From NCBI GenBank assembly GCA_031405895.1, contig JANOFL010000106.1:1-23420 (forward strand): 23,420 nt of DNA, given 5' to 3'. The notes beneath the pieces are model-generated. The model saw only the letters and a list, made by a program, of their open reading frames with translations, was not told where the DNA came from and ran no database searches. Shown piece by piece: positions 9,075 to 17,048 of the stretch; the stretch's first letter is position 1, and every line of letters begins with the position of its first letter. Source of the DNA: BJ22 sp031405895. GTDB lineage: Bacteria > Planctomycetota > Planctomycetia > Pirellulales > Pirellulaceae. A program made the translations under genes and the position numbers.

Positions 9075-9137
9075 AGCGGCAGGGCGTATGCCCTCCGTGT
9101 TACTGGACCGGACACGGAGGGCTTACGCCCTGCCGCT
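9075..9137. repeat. Inverted-repeat element, 26-bp arms
   Basis: Arms 9075-9100 and 9112-9137 pair at 25 of 26 positions around an 11-base loop. The single mismatch is T/T at the centre of the arm. Each arm contains the GCAGGGCGTA and CCCTCCGTGT words. There is no T run, so a simple Rho-independent terminator is unlikely, although the hairpin could stabilise or stop the upstream transcript. It is one of several unrelated elements of this type in the window. Confidence 0.75.
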
Positions 9138-9281
9138 TGCGCTGTCTGAGCCTTAGGTGAATTCAGGCCCAATCCTGTCACGCTGAACCCGCAATCATCG
9201 GACAGGGTCCTTCGGCAGGTTGCCTGGCGCGGCTAAAATCGGCCGGTTGCCAGCCTGATTCCGACCTCTTGCGACCCCACC

Positions 9282-10964
9282 ATGTCCACCGAGTCCGAAC
9301 CCCGCGCTCACCGCGATTTCATCCGCCAGATCATCGATGCCGACCGGGAGGCCGGAAAGAACGGCGGGCGGGTGCATACGCGGTTTCCGCCCGAGCCGAA
9401 TGGCTATCTCCATATCGGACACGCCAAAAGCATCTGCCTGAACTTTGGACTCGCGGCTGAATTTGGCGGCAAGTGCAATCTTCGCTTCGATGACACCAAC
9501 CCGGACACCGAAGAGACCGAGTATGTCGAGTCGATCAAAAACGACATCCGCTGGCTGGGCTTCCAGTGGGACGGCGACGTCCTTTACGCGTCGGATTACT
9601 TTGGCAAGCTCTATGACCTCGCCGAAAAGCTGATCCGGGACGGCAAGGCCTACGTTTGCGATCTGTCGGCCGACGAAACCAGCGCCTACCGCGGCCGGTG
9701 GAACGAAGCCGGCCGCAACAGCCCTTTTCGCGACCGGACGCCAGACGAAAACCTCGACCTCTTCCGCCGCATGAAGGCCGGCGAGTTTCCCAGCGGGTCG
9801 CGGACACTGCGGGCCAAAATCGACATGGCCTCGACCAACATGAACCTGCGCGACCCGGCGATGTTCCGGATTCGCCACTCGCACCACCACCGCACTGGCG
9901 ACGCGTGGTGCATCTACCCGACCTACGACTGGACGCACGGCGAAAGCGACTCGTTCGAGGGGATCACGCACTCGATTTGCACGCTGGAGTTCGAACAGCA
10001 CCGTCCGCTCTACGACTGGTTCGTCGAGGCTTGCGGGATTCACCATCCCCAGCAGATTGAGTTCGCGCGGCTGAACCTGACGTACACCGTGATGAGCAAG
10101 CGGAAGCTGCTCGAGCTGGTCAAGGGCGGGCTGGTCGACGGCTGGGACGATCCGCGGATGCCGACGCTGTGCGGCTTGCGGCGGCGGGGATACACGCCCG
10201 AGGCGATCCGCAGTTTCTGCACCCGGATCGGCGTCACCCGCGCCAACAGCCTGACCGACATGGCGGTACTCGAGCAGGAAATCCGCGAGCACCTCAACCG
10301 GGTCGCGCCGCGCGTGATGGGAGTGCTGCGGCCGGTCAAGGTCGTGCTCACCAACTGGCCGGCGGGCACCGTCGAGATGCGCGAAGCGGTCAACAACCCC
10401 GAGAATCCGGCCGACGGTGTGCGCCAGGTACCCTTCAGCGGCGAGCTGTACATCGAGGCGGAGGACTTTCTCGAACACCCGCCCAAGGGGTTCCACCGGT
10501 TCGTGCCGGGCGGCGAAGTCCGCTTGCGCTATGGTTACTTCATCCGCTGCCAGGAGGTCGTCAAGGACGCGGCCGGCAATGTCGTCGAACTCCACTGCAC
10601 CTACGATCCGGAAACGAGTGGCGGGCAGGCCCCCGACGGCCGCAAAGTGAAGGGCACGATCCACTGGGTCTCAGCCGCCCACGCGATCGACGCCGACGTG
10701 CGGCTCTACAATTCGCTGCTGGCGATTGAGAACCCGGGCGACATGCCTGAGGGAGGCGACTGGAAAACGGCCCTCAATCCGGCTTCGCTCGAAGTTCTCC
10801 GCGGCTGCAAACTGGAACCGTCGCTCTCCGCCGCGACCCCAGGCACTGTCCATCAGTTCGAACGCAACGGCTATTTCTGTCTGGACGCAAAAGACTCGGC
10901 TCCGGGTAAATCCGTGTTCAATCGCACGGTGACGTTGAAAGACTCGTGGGCGAAAGCAAAGTAG
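9282..10964 (+). CDS. glnS: Glutaminyl-tRNA synthetase
   Basis: Charges tRNA(Gln) with glutamine in the cytoplasm. It is 560 residues long, the normal size for bacterial GlnRS (about 550). The N-terminal catalytic domain carries PPEPNGYLHIGHAKS (HIGH at H44-H47), then LRFDDTNP, the GlnRS-specific YPTYDWTHG stretch, and the KMSKS-like VMSKRKL (M271-K273). The C-terminal half (about 340-555) is the two-barrel anticodon-binding domain, including the GTIHWVSA motif. Start ATG 9282 is the first before the conserved FIRQIIDAD helix, and no Shine-Dalgarno site is visible. Having its own GlnRS means the cell does not need the GatCAB transamidation route for glutamine. Bacterial glnS was gained late from eukaryote-like sources in several lineages, which fits a scattered origin. 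The TAG stop ends one base before a 22-bp inverted repeat. Confidence 0.97.
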   Translation: MSTESEPRAHRDFIRQIIDADREAGKNGGRVHTRFPPEPNGYLHIGHAKSICLNFGLAAEFGGKCNLRFDDTNPDTEETEYVESIKNDIRWLGFQWDGDVLYASDYFGKLYDLAEKLIRDGKAYVCDLSADETSAYRGRWNEAGRNSPFRDRTPDENLDLFRRMKAGEFPSGSRTLRAKIDMASTNMNLRDPAMFRIRHSHHHRTGDAWCIYPTYDWTHGESDSFEGITHSICTLEFEQHRPLYDWFVEACGIHHPQQIEFARLNLTYTVMSKRKLLELVKGGLVDGWDDPRMPTLCGLRRRGYTPEAIRSFCTRIGVTRANSLTDMAVLEQEIREHLNRVAPRVMGVLRPVKVVLTNWPAGTVEMREAVNNPENPADGVRQVPFSGELYIEAEDFLEHPPKGFHRFVPGGEVRLRYGYFIRCQEVVKDAAGNVVELHCTYDPETSGGQAPDGRKVKGTIHWVSAAHAIDADVRLYNSLLAIENPGDMPEGGDWKTALNPASLEVLRGCKLEPSLSAATPGTVHQFERNGYFCLDAKDSAPGKSVFNRTVTLKDSWAKAK

Positions 10965-10965
10965 G

Positions 10966-11061
10966 GTGGGTGGAATCTTCGCAACCCACCAATGTCCGTG
11001 CCATCTCGAACCAGCAGGATCGCTGGAAAACCCAATAGAGGGTTGCGAAGACTCCACCCAC
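10966..11061. repeat. Inverted-repeat element between glnS and the Fic gene
   Basis: Arms 10966-10987 and 11040-11061 are 22 bp with one mismatch and enclose 52 bp. The element fills nearly the whole 107-bp spacer. It begins one base after the glnS TAG and ends 10 bp before the Fic ATG. A transcript running through would fold into a long stem that could end glnS mRNA or affect Fic expression. No T run follows. Confidence 0.75.
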
Positions 11062-11071
11062 GCTGCGATTT

Positions 11072-12451
11072 ATGAGCTTTGACCTCCCGAACTCCGATTC
11101 GATTCAGCCCGACAGGGTTTCTGCCGCGCTGTTGGATGACATTCGTGAGCTGGCACGGCAAGTCAACGAGCTGCGTCCGCTTTCGGGAGGACGCGTCGCT
11201 GCCATCCACGAGCGGCTGCTCGGCGAACGCGTGTTCAACAGCAATGCGATGGAAGGCAACACACTGACGCTGCGTGAAACACTGGCGGTGCTCAGGGCTG
11301 GTTTGATCGCCGATATGGGCCGCCAGCGCGAAGCGGCCGAGGTGATCAATTTGGCCGCAAGTATCCGCGAGCTCCAGGGACTTGTTGCGTTGCGGGATCA
11401 GTGGCCCGATCTCGCCGTGCTGCGCAGCGTCCACGCGATCCTGCTTCGTGGCATCGAGCCGGACGCCGCCGGGCGGTTTCGAGGCGAGCGGGTAGTCATC
11501 ACGGGCGCGAGGCACCAGCCACCCAACGTCGAGTCGATGCACCGGTTGCTGGCCGGATTCGAACGACAGTTCTCATCCAGCCTCGCATCTGGCGTGGACC
11601 CTGTCATTCTGGCGACCTGGGTTCACTGGGCAATCGCGCGGATTCACCCCTTCTGCGACGGAAACGGCCGCATCGCGCGACTCTGGCAGGACCTCGTGCT
11701 GTTCGGCCACGGCTTGACGGCCGCGATCATTCCGGCCCGCGACCGGACCCGTTACTACGCCGTGCTTTCGATGGCCGACGACGGCGACTTCAATCCGCTC
11801 CTCCAGCTGGTGGCCGAGCGGGTCTGCTCGACGCTGCAGGTCTACATCGATGTGGATCGGGTCGGGGAAGCCATGCCTGATTGGCCCGACGGCAGTGACT
11901 GGGATTGGGTCGTTCAGGAAGACAACGGAGAGAGGCTTGAGTACGCGCGCTGGTGCCGGGTGATCGAGTCTTTTCGGGACTGTTTTCGGCAACAGGTGGA
12001 AAAGTTCCGGTTTATTTTCAACGGCCGGCCAAACATTGAGATGACGGCGTTTGAGGTCATTGACCAGCCGATGTGGAGAGCCCTGCGGCAGCGCACCATT
12101 GCCGCAACCCCATGGTTCTTTCGTGTGGACTTTTTCGTCGCCGATGCCGGAGCCGGATATGTGTTCTGTTTCGCCGAAAATCGGCTGGCCGCCAGCGCCG
12201 CCGGACCACAGTCTGCTTTTTCCGGCCCGGCGCTTTGTGTGCTTGAAACGCCGGTGATTTTCATGTCGCACCGCATGGAGGTCCCCAGTCCGGGCGCTTT
12301 GCCGTTTTCTGCACTGCGCGTTGCAGGCAGCAAGTTGGCAGGCATCTGGCTGGATTGGGCCACGGGAAACGAAACGGTCGAAAGAGACCTCGAACCTGTG
12401 ACGGTGGCTGACAGATTCCTCACCAGCGTTTGCCAGAGGTTTGTCCGGTAG
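11072..12451 (+). CDS. Fic-domain AMP-transferase, self-inhibited type
   Basis: 459 residues. Fic enzymes usually transfer AMP from ATP to a hydroxyl side chain of a target protein. The active-site motif HPFCDGNGRIAR (H192) matches the HPFx(D/E)GNGRxxR consensus, so it should be catalytic. Upstream, SNAMEG (S57-E61) fits the (S/T)xxxE(G/N) inhibitory helix, placed N-terminal to the Fic core as in class II proteins; E61 would block productive ATP binding. The Fic fold occupies about residues 45-250. The remaining roughly 200 residues are not the winged helix commonly found at the end of class II proteins. They contain a Trp-rich linker, a helical stretch (about 285-315) and a beta-rich end that I do not recognise. 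Start ATG 11072 lies 10 bp after an inverted repeat, without a visible Shine-Dalgarno site. No antitoxin gene is adjacent. The target is unknown. Confidence 0.9.
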   Translation: MSFDLPNSDSIQPDRVSAALLDDIRELARQVNELRPLSGGRVAAIHERLLGERVFNSNAMEGNTLTLRETLAVLRAGLIADMGRQREAAEVINLAASIRELQGLVALRDQWPDLAVLRSVHAILLRGIEPDAAGRFRGERVVITGARHQPPNVESMHRLLAGFERQFSSSLASGVDPVILATWVHWAIARIHPFCDGNGRIARLWQDLVLFGHGLTAAIIPARDRTRYYAVLSMADDGDFNPLLQLVAERVCSTLQVYIDVDRVGEAMPDWPDGSDWDWVVQEDNGERLEYARWCRVIESFRDCFRQQVEKFRFIFNGRPNIEMTAFEVIDQPMWRALRQRTIAATPWFFRVDFFVADAGAGYVFCFAENRLAASAAGPQSAFSGPALCVLETPVIFMSHRMEVPSPGALPFSALRVAGSKLAGIWLDWATGNETVERDLEPVTVADRFLTSVCQRFVR

Positions 12452-12641
12452 GCAGGAATCCCGTTCTTCCGGACAGGTCCCTGAACACTTGCCGCTTTCC
12501 GTTCCAACCGACGAAATTCCATGTTCGCGCCGCGGGCTGGTATGATCGCGTCGAGATCCGCCAACCGCGACTTGACCAAAGGAGGCGTGCTCAAGTCAGG
12601 CCGCCGGCAGGCACAATGGCGGATTCCTGAAGGCTATTCCC

Positions 12642-13010
12642 ATGGTCAAGTGCGAAGAAGGCTACCTCTGTTCTGTTTGCGGCGGCGATGTAGCGGAGCT
12701 CAGCGACAGCGATCTCTACCTCCGCTATGTCGCCGGGATGGTTGACCCGGAGATTCTCCACACCACGCCCGAACGCCACATCCGCTGCAACCCGGTCCTC
12801 GCCCAGTTCATCGTTGATCCGGATTTTGAAGCGGTCGTCGTCGCAGGCGACTTTTGCAAATCCCTCCTCGACCCCGCCTTCCGCGCGGAACGCGAAACCC
12901 TCCTCACCCGCGCCTGGCACCGCCTCCGCGACCTCCGCGGCCTCGAACTCCCGATCCACCAGTACCCATTGCCGGAAGTGATCGCCAGAAACACCACCAC
13001 CACAAGTTGA
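12642..13010 (+). CDS. Small conserved-type protein with N-terminal CxxC
   Basis: 122 residues, no signal peptide and no membrane span. The start MVKCEEGYLCSVCGGDV gives Cys4, Cys10 and Cys13, a possible metal site, though the second half of a zinc ribbon is not obvious; further Cys residues occur in HIRCNPVLAQF and GDFCKSL. The central part, SDLYLRYVAGMVDPEILHTTPERHIRC, looks like a conserved block, and I have a memory-level impression of similar small proteins in other planctomycetes. The end is a Thr run (ARNTTTTS). An AAAGGAGG at 12579-12586 is too far upstream to serve ATG 12642, and the GTG after it is in another frame. Function unknown. The gene converges on thiC. Confidence 0.75.
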   Translation: MVKCEEGYLCSVCGGDVAELSDSDLYLRYVAGMVDPEILHTTPERHIRCNPVLAQFIVDPDFEAVVVAGDFCKSLLDPAFRAERETLLTRAWHRLRDLRGLELPIHQYPLPEVIARNTTTTS

Positions 13011-13073
13011 CTATCCCCGTCACGAACCGAACGGCGTTCTCAACCCGGTTTCCGCCTTGCACTCCGGTTCTTC

Positions 13074-13164
13074 ATTAGCGTCAATTAGCGCGGATTAGTG
13101 TTCCCGTTTTTTCCGCGACTGAAAGAGGCAACTGGAACGCTAATCCGCGCTAATCGACGCTAAT
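13074..13164. repeat. Inverted-repeat element with tandem ATTAGCG words
   Basis: Arms 13074-13104 and 13134-13164 are 31 bp with two mismatches around a 29-base loop. Each arm is itself built from three ATTAGCG-like units (for example ATTAGCGTCAATTAGCGCGG), so the element has both direct and inverted symmetry. It sits between the convergent ends of the small Cys protein gene and thiC. No clean T run follows either arm, although the loop has a TTTTTT stretch. Confidence 0.8.
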
Positions 13165-13234
13165 CCGAGGCAGGAATGGGCCTGAGTTTCTGGTCCAAAC
13201 ACAGGCGGGTCTCGTTCTTTACCCTGGAACGGGG

Positions 13235-14578
13235 CTACGCGCCGGATTCCCCTTTCGCCAGCGCGACCAGTTCGTTCTGGCTGGCCATTTTGCGGATGTC
13301 CTCGGTGATCCGCATCGAGCAATACTTCGGGCCGCACATGCTGCAGAAGTGGGCGCTTTTGAAGGACTCCTGGGGCAGCGTTTCGTCGTGGTAGGCGCGG
13401 GCGGTTTCAGGGTCGAGCGAGAGCCGGAACTGTTCGTTCCAGTCAAAGTTGAACCTCGCCCGCGAGAGGGCATCGTCGCGGTCCTGGGCGCCGGGGCGGC
13501 CGCGGGCGATGTCGGCGGCGTGGGCCGCGATCTTGTAGGCGATCACGCCGGCCCGAACGTCGTCGCGGTTGGGCAGGCCGAGATGTTCCTTGGGCGTGAC
13601 ATAGCAGAGCATCGCTGCGCCGTGCCAGCCGGCCAGCGCCGCGCCGATCCCGCTGGTGATGTGGTCGTAGCCCGGGGCAATGTCGGTCACCAGCGGTCCA
13701 AGCACATAGAACGGCGCGCCGTTGCAGACCTCGACCTGCCGCCGGACGTTCATCTCGATCTCGTGCATCGGGATGTGGCCCGGGCCTTCGACCATGACCT
13801 GGGTTCCGTTTTCCTGACCGCGGCGGGTCAGTTCGCCCAGCACATCCAGCTCGGCGAACTGGGCCGCGTCGCTGGCGTCGGCGATGCTGCCCGGCCGCAA
13901 GCCGTCGCCGAGGCTCCACGTCACGTCGTAGTCGCGCATGATGTCGCAGAGGTCGTCGAAGTGTTCGTACAGCGGATTGGGCTTGCGGTGGACCATCATC
14001 CACTTGGCGATCAGCGACCCGCCGCGCGAAACGATTCCGGTCACGCGCTGGGTCGTCAGGTGCAGGTGTTCGAGCATCACGCCGCAGTGGACCGTCATGT
14101 AGTCGACCCCCTGCTTCGCCTGGTGCTCGACCATGTCGAGGAAGTGCTGGGGCCGCATGTCCTCGATGTTGCCGCCAAGCTGCTCGAGCATCTGGTAAAT
14201 CGGCACGGTCCCGATCGGCACCGGGGAAGCGTCGATGATCGCCCGGCGGATCGCGTCGATGTCGCGGCCAGTCGAGAGGTCCATCACCGTGTCGGACCCG
14301 AAGTGGACCGCCGTGTGAAGCTTTTCCAGCTCTTCGGCGATGTTGCTGGTGACGGCCGAGTTGCCGATATTGGCGTTGATTTTGCATTTGGCCGCCGTTC
14401 CGATGCACATCGGTTCGAGGCGACCGGCGAGGTGGACCTTGTTGGCCGGGATGACCATCCGGCCGGCGGCAACTTCCTGGCGGATCGCGTCGGGGGAGAG
14501 CTTCTCCCGTTCGGCGACGAACTCCATTTCGGGCGTGGTTTCGCCGGCCCGGGCGGCCAGCAACTGGGTTTTGTGCAT
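13235..14578 (-). CDS. thiC: Phosphomethylpyrimidine synthase
   Basis: Radical-SAM enzyme converting aminoimidazole ribotide to HMP phosphate, the pyrimidine half of thiamine. 447 residues from ATG 14578; the frame is open up to 14665, but MHKTQLLAARAG matches the normal start of short ThiC proteins. The C-terminal 4Fe-4S ligand motif CSMCGPKYC is complete (C412, C415, C420). Other family blocks are visible, such as IPANKVHLAG, NANIGNSAV, GTVPIYQ, MTVHCGV, VEGPGHIPM and GPLVTDIAPGYDHIT. The length matches the short form and not the roughly 630-residue E. coli type. No thiamine neighbours are present. I searched the 150 bp upstream for the TPP riboswitch words (CTGAGA, ACCTGAT, GGATAATGCCAG) on this strand and found none. 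Confidence 0.97.
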   Translation of the reverse strand: MHKTQLLAARAGETTPEMEFVAEREKLSPDAIRQEVAAGRMVIPANKVHLAGRLEPMCIGTAAKCKINANIGNSAVTSNIAEELEKLHTAVHFGSDTVMDLSTGRDIDAIRRAIIDASPVPIGTVPIYQMLEQLGGNIEDMRPQHFLDMVEHQAKQGVDYMTVHCGVMLEHLHLTTQRVTGIVSRGGSLIAKWMMVHRKPNPLYEHFDDLCDIMRDYDVTWSLGDGLRPGSIADASDAAQFAELDVLGELTRRGQENGTQVMVEGPGHIPMHEIEMNVRRQVEVCNGAPFYVLGPLVTDIAPGYDHITSGIGAALAGWHGAAMLCYVTPKEHLGLPNRDDVRAGVIAYKIAAHAADIARGRPGAQDRDDALSRARFNFDWNEQFRLSLDPETARAYHDETLPQESFKSAHFCSMCGPKYCSMRITEDIRKMASQNELVALAKGESGA

Positions 14579-14731
14579 GGGTTCTCCGCGGCCAGGCTGG
14601 TCAGCTGAAAAAGCGGAACCGGCCGGCCAGTTGGTGAAAGGCAGACTTGTGCAGCCGGGCCGCACAGCCGTAAATCATTGTCGTCGGGGCCAGCCCGTCA
14701 AGGTGATGGTTTGGCCCAGTCGATGCACGCG

Positions 14732-15025
14732 TCAGCTTCGTTTCCGCCAATAGCCTGGTCGCCGTTTCGAATTCGCCACGGCGGTCACGGTGAATTCTTC
14801 GGCCGTTGTCCGAAACAAAATCTGAAACGGAAAGCCGGAAACACCGCTCGCACGATGTCGTTCGTCCACTTTCGCAAACCGTTCCGGATCGTGGACAATC
14901 TCGTCCAGCCGCGATGCAACAGCCTCGACGAATGAGATTCCAGCCCGCGGGCTTCTGGCAGAATACCAGCGTTCGGAGGTTTCCAGTTCGCGGATGGCTT
15001 CCGGATGGAGTTCAACCCGCCTCAT
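14732..15025 (-). CDS. RelE/ParE-family toxin
   Basis: 97 residues. The pattern VELHPEAIRELETSERWY, then FVEAVASRLDEIVHDPERF, then FPFQILFRTTAEEFTVTAVA and the basic end SKRRPGYW is that of the RelE/ParE toxin superfamily in its ParE-like branch. Such toxins either cut mRNA on the ribosome or poison DNA gyrase; the sequence does not settle which. It starts inside the end of the antitoxin gene (14-bp overlap), the usual arrangement for translational coupling. It has the full family length and no truncation. The thiC start lies 153 bp downstream on the same strand. Confidence 0.9.
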   Translation of the reverse strand: MRRVELHPEAIRELETSERWYSARSPRAGISFVEAVASRLDEIVHDPERFAKVDERHRASGVSGFPFQILFRTTAEEFTVTAVANSKRRPGYWRKRS

Positions 15026-15254
15026 TGCCAGCCGCCCGCCGTCGCAGTTCCTCGCGGACTTCCGGCCAGGGCCGGGTTGTCACCAAACCTTGGTCGATCT
15101 GATCCGAACGCTGCCGGATTTCGGCAGCCCACTCCGGACCGAGGGATGGCGGCTGATCGTCGGGGACGAGCGACGATAGAGCATCAATCAACCGCAGCTT
15201 GTCAGCGACGGGCAAGGCCGTTGCGGCGTTGAATATTGACTGGTAATCGTTCAT
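15012..15254 (-). CDS. Antitoxin, addiction-module family
   Basis: 80 residues from ATG 15254 (MNDYQSIF). An upstream in-frame start at 15275 is possible but gives an atypical head. The pattern LPVADKLRLIDALSSLV, then WAAEIRQRSDQIDQG, then PWPEVREELRRR fits the short unstable-antitoxin family (Pfam Unstab_antitox / addiction module component) that pairs with ParE-like toxins. The first half would form the helical core. The C-terminal helix, which includes PWPEVREEL, would wrap the toxin. Antitoxin first and toxin second with a 14-bp overlap is standard. The 50-bp gap to the divergent transporter must hold both promoters, and autoregulation there is likely but not visible. Confidence 0.88.
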   Translation of the reverse strand: MNDYQSIFNAATALPVADKLRLIDALSSLVPDDQPPSLGPEWAAEIRQRSDQIDQGLVTTRPWPEVREELRRRAAGNEAG

Positions 15255-15304
15255 GGCGGTAATCCTCGTCAACAATTTTAGCAGTCCGCCAGCGCAGGTG
15301 TGTC

Positions 15305-16882
15305 GTGGATTCTGAAACGGCTGGAGAAACTCCGCTCAACCATTCCACCTGGCGGCGCTGGGCGCTTTTGGCCGGGCCGGTGCTGGCGCTGGGGTGCTGG
15401 TGGCTGAGCGGGCCAGGGCCGGACGCGGTCGAGGGCGAAGGTCTTTCGCTGGCGGGCCGGGCGACGCTGGCGATGCTGGTCTGGATGGCGGTCTGGTGGA
15501 TCACCGAAGCGGTCGACCTCACGGCAACGGCGCTCTTGCCGCTCTGCCTGTTTCCACTCCTCGGCATCGTTCCGGTCAAGGAAGCGGCCGCGCCCTACGC
15601 CGACCCGATCATTTTTCTGTTCATGGGCGGGTTCCTGGTCGCCCAGGCAATGCAACGCTGGGGCCTCGCCCGGCGAGTTTCGCTGCTGATCCTCCAGCAG
15701 TTTGGCACCGCTCCCCGGGCGATGACGGGCGGAATGATGCTGGTCACCGGCCTGTTCAGCATGTTCGTTTCGAACACGGCCACCACGGCCATGATGCTGC
15801 CGATCGTGATGAGCATCGTGGCGCTGTGGGACCAGCAACGGGGCAAGGACATTGGTGAAACTGGCGGCCAGCCGCGAACACGCGACTCATTTGCGACTTG
15901 CCTGCTACTCGGTACGGCCTGGGCGGCCAGTATCGGGGGGATGGCGACGATCATCGGCACGCCGCCGAACACGTATGCCGTGTCGTTTCTTGCGGGAGAC
16001 AAGCTGCCGGTTGATAGCCGGCTGGAAATCGGCTTTGCGAGCTGGTTGATGTGGGGTTTGCCCTGCGCTGTGTTACTGCTGGTCGCCTGCTGGTCGATCC
16101 TGGTGCATTGGCAGTTTCGGCTGCCCAACGAGCCGCTGGCTGGCGGACGGGAACTTTTACGCAAGGAATCGGGGCGGCTGGGATCGCTGAAAGGTGGCGA
16201 GCTGGCCACAGCGATTGTGTTCGCCGCAATGGTCGTGCTCTGGATCGCGCGGCCGTGGCTGGAGGAGATGGCGTTCGGCCCGAAAGACAATCCGTGGTTC
16301 CCGCTTGAGGGACTCGACGACAGCGTGATCGCGATGACGGCGGGAGTCGTGTTGTTCCTGATTCCGGCCCGGCGGCGCGACGATGAAGGCGGCGGCAGCA
16401 CGACGGTGATCGACTGGAAAGCGATCCAGCAAATGCCGTTTGCCACACTCTTGTTGTTTGGAGGCGGCCTGTCGCTGGCGAACGCGGTCCAGGCGACCGG
16501 CGTCGACCTTTACCTCGGCTCGAAGCTGGAGTTGGCCGGTCAGCTGCCGGTTCCCGTGCTGATCTTCCTGATCGTGACGGCAATCTGTTTCCTGAGCGAG
16601 ATTGCCGGCAACCTGGCAGTGACGGTTTCAGTGTTGCCGGTACTCGCCGCGCTGGAGGCGAAGTCGGGGCTTCCACCGGGAACGCTCTGCATCCCGGCGA
16701 CGCTGGCCGCAAGTTGCGGGTTTATGTTGCCCGTGGCGACGCCGCCCAACGCGATTGTGTTTGCCACCGGGCGGCTGCGGGTCTCGGACATGATGCGGGC
16801 CGGGTTCGCCCTCGATTTGGTGGCGATCCTGATCGTGACAGTGGTTTCCTGCACGATCGTTCGGGCGTGGGTGGCGTGGTGA
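15305..16882 (+). CDS. Sodium:dicarboxylate/sulfate symporter (DASS/SLC13 family)
   Basis: Inner-membrane carrier of 525 residues with about a dozen hydrophobic segments. Two family marks are clear: VSNTATTAMMLPI (S156-N157-T158) in the first half and the matching EIAGNLAVTVSVLP in the second, the paired SNT-like sites that bind Na+ and the anion carboxylates. The C-terminal block FMLPVATPPNAIVFATG is the DASS signature. Substrate (C4 dicarboxylate, citrate, sulfate or phosphate) cannot be told. A GTG at 15305 is taken as start because it is the only plausible codon before the first membrane segment, and the next in-frame Met comes about 57 residues later inside a helix. The gene is divergent from the antitoxin gene. 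A 24-bp-arm inverted repeat begins 31 bp after the stop. Confidence 0.93.
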   Translation: MDSETAGETPLNHSTWRRWALLAGPVLALGCWWLSGPGPDAVEGEGLSLAGRATLAMLVWMAVWWITEAVDLTATALLPLCLFPLLGIVPVKEAAAPYADPIIFLFMGGFLVAQAMQRWGLARRVSLLILQQFGTAPRAMTGGMMLVTGLFSMFVSNTATTAMMLPIVMSIVALWDQQRGKDIGETGGQPRTRDSFATCLLLGTAWAASIGGMATIIGTPPNTYAVSFLAGDKLPVDSRLEIGFASWLMWGLPCAVLLLVACWSILVHWQFRLPNEPLAGGRELLRKESGRLGSLKGGELATAIVFAAMVVLWIARPWLEEMAFGPKDNPWFPLEGLDDSVIAMTAGVVLFLIPARRRDDEGGGSTTVIDWKAIQQMPFATLLLFGGGLSLANAVQATGVDLYLGSKLELAGQLPVPVLIFLIVTAICFLSEIAGNLAVTVSVLPVLAALEAKSGLPPGTLCIPATLAASCGFMLPVATPPNAIVFATGRLRVSDMMRAGFALDLVAILIVTVVSCTIVRAWVAW

Positions 16883-16913
16883 AGCGGCCCGCGGCACTAC
16901 CAGCTCGCAGCAA

Positions 16914-17048
16914 TACCAGCCCGCAGCGCAAGCAAGGCTCGGGTTTGACTGCAATTGTTGTGGCTTCAGTCAAGGAAATCGGGCAGAGCAAGCTGCGGCC
17001 TGTTCGGGCTAATTCAGCGATCGTCCTTGCTTGCGCTGCGGGCTGGTA
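16914..17048. repeat. Inverted-repeat element overlapping the end of the pseudouridine synthase gene
   Basis: Arms 16914-16937 and 17025-17048 are perfect 24-bp inverted copies (core CCGCAGCGCAAGCAAGG) enclosing 87 bp, total 135 bp. The element lies between convergent genes. Its right arm is translated as residues 351-359 (STSPQRKQG) of the pseudouridine synthase, and the stop codon 17009-17011 lies inside the element. Similar SPQRKQG peptides are, from memory and unverified, frequent in predicted planctomycete proteins. Confidence 0.85.

Noticed and set aside
9195..10664. 489-codon frame opposite glnS
   Set aside because: Antisense shadow; no start context, no domain, and it crosses the glnS catalytic region.
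12579..12589. Perfect AAAGGAGG followed by GTG, as if starting a gene at 12587
   Set aside because: The GTG is one base after the motif, too close for a ribosome site, and is in a different frame from the gene at 12642.
13349..14608. 419-codon frame opposite thiC
   Set aside because: Antisense shadow of a certain gene; the translation is rich in Val, Asp, His and Arg and matches nothing known to me.
14579..14731. TPP riboswitch upstream of thiC
   Set aside because: None of the conserved core words was found on the minus strand by eye. A covariance-model search would be decisive.
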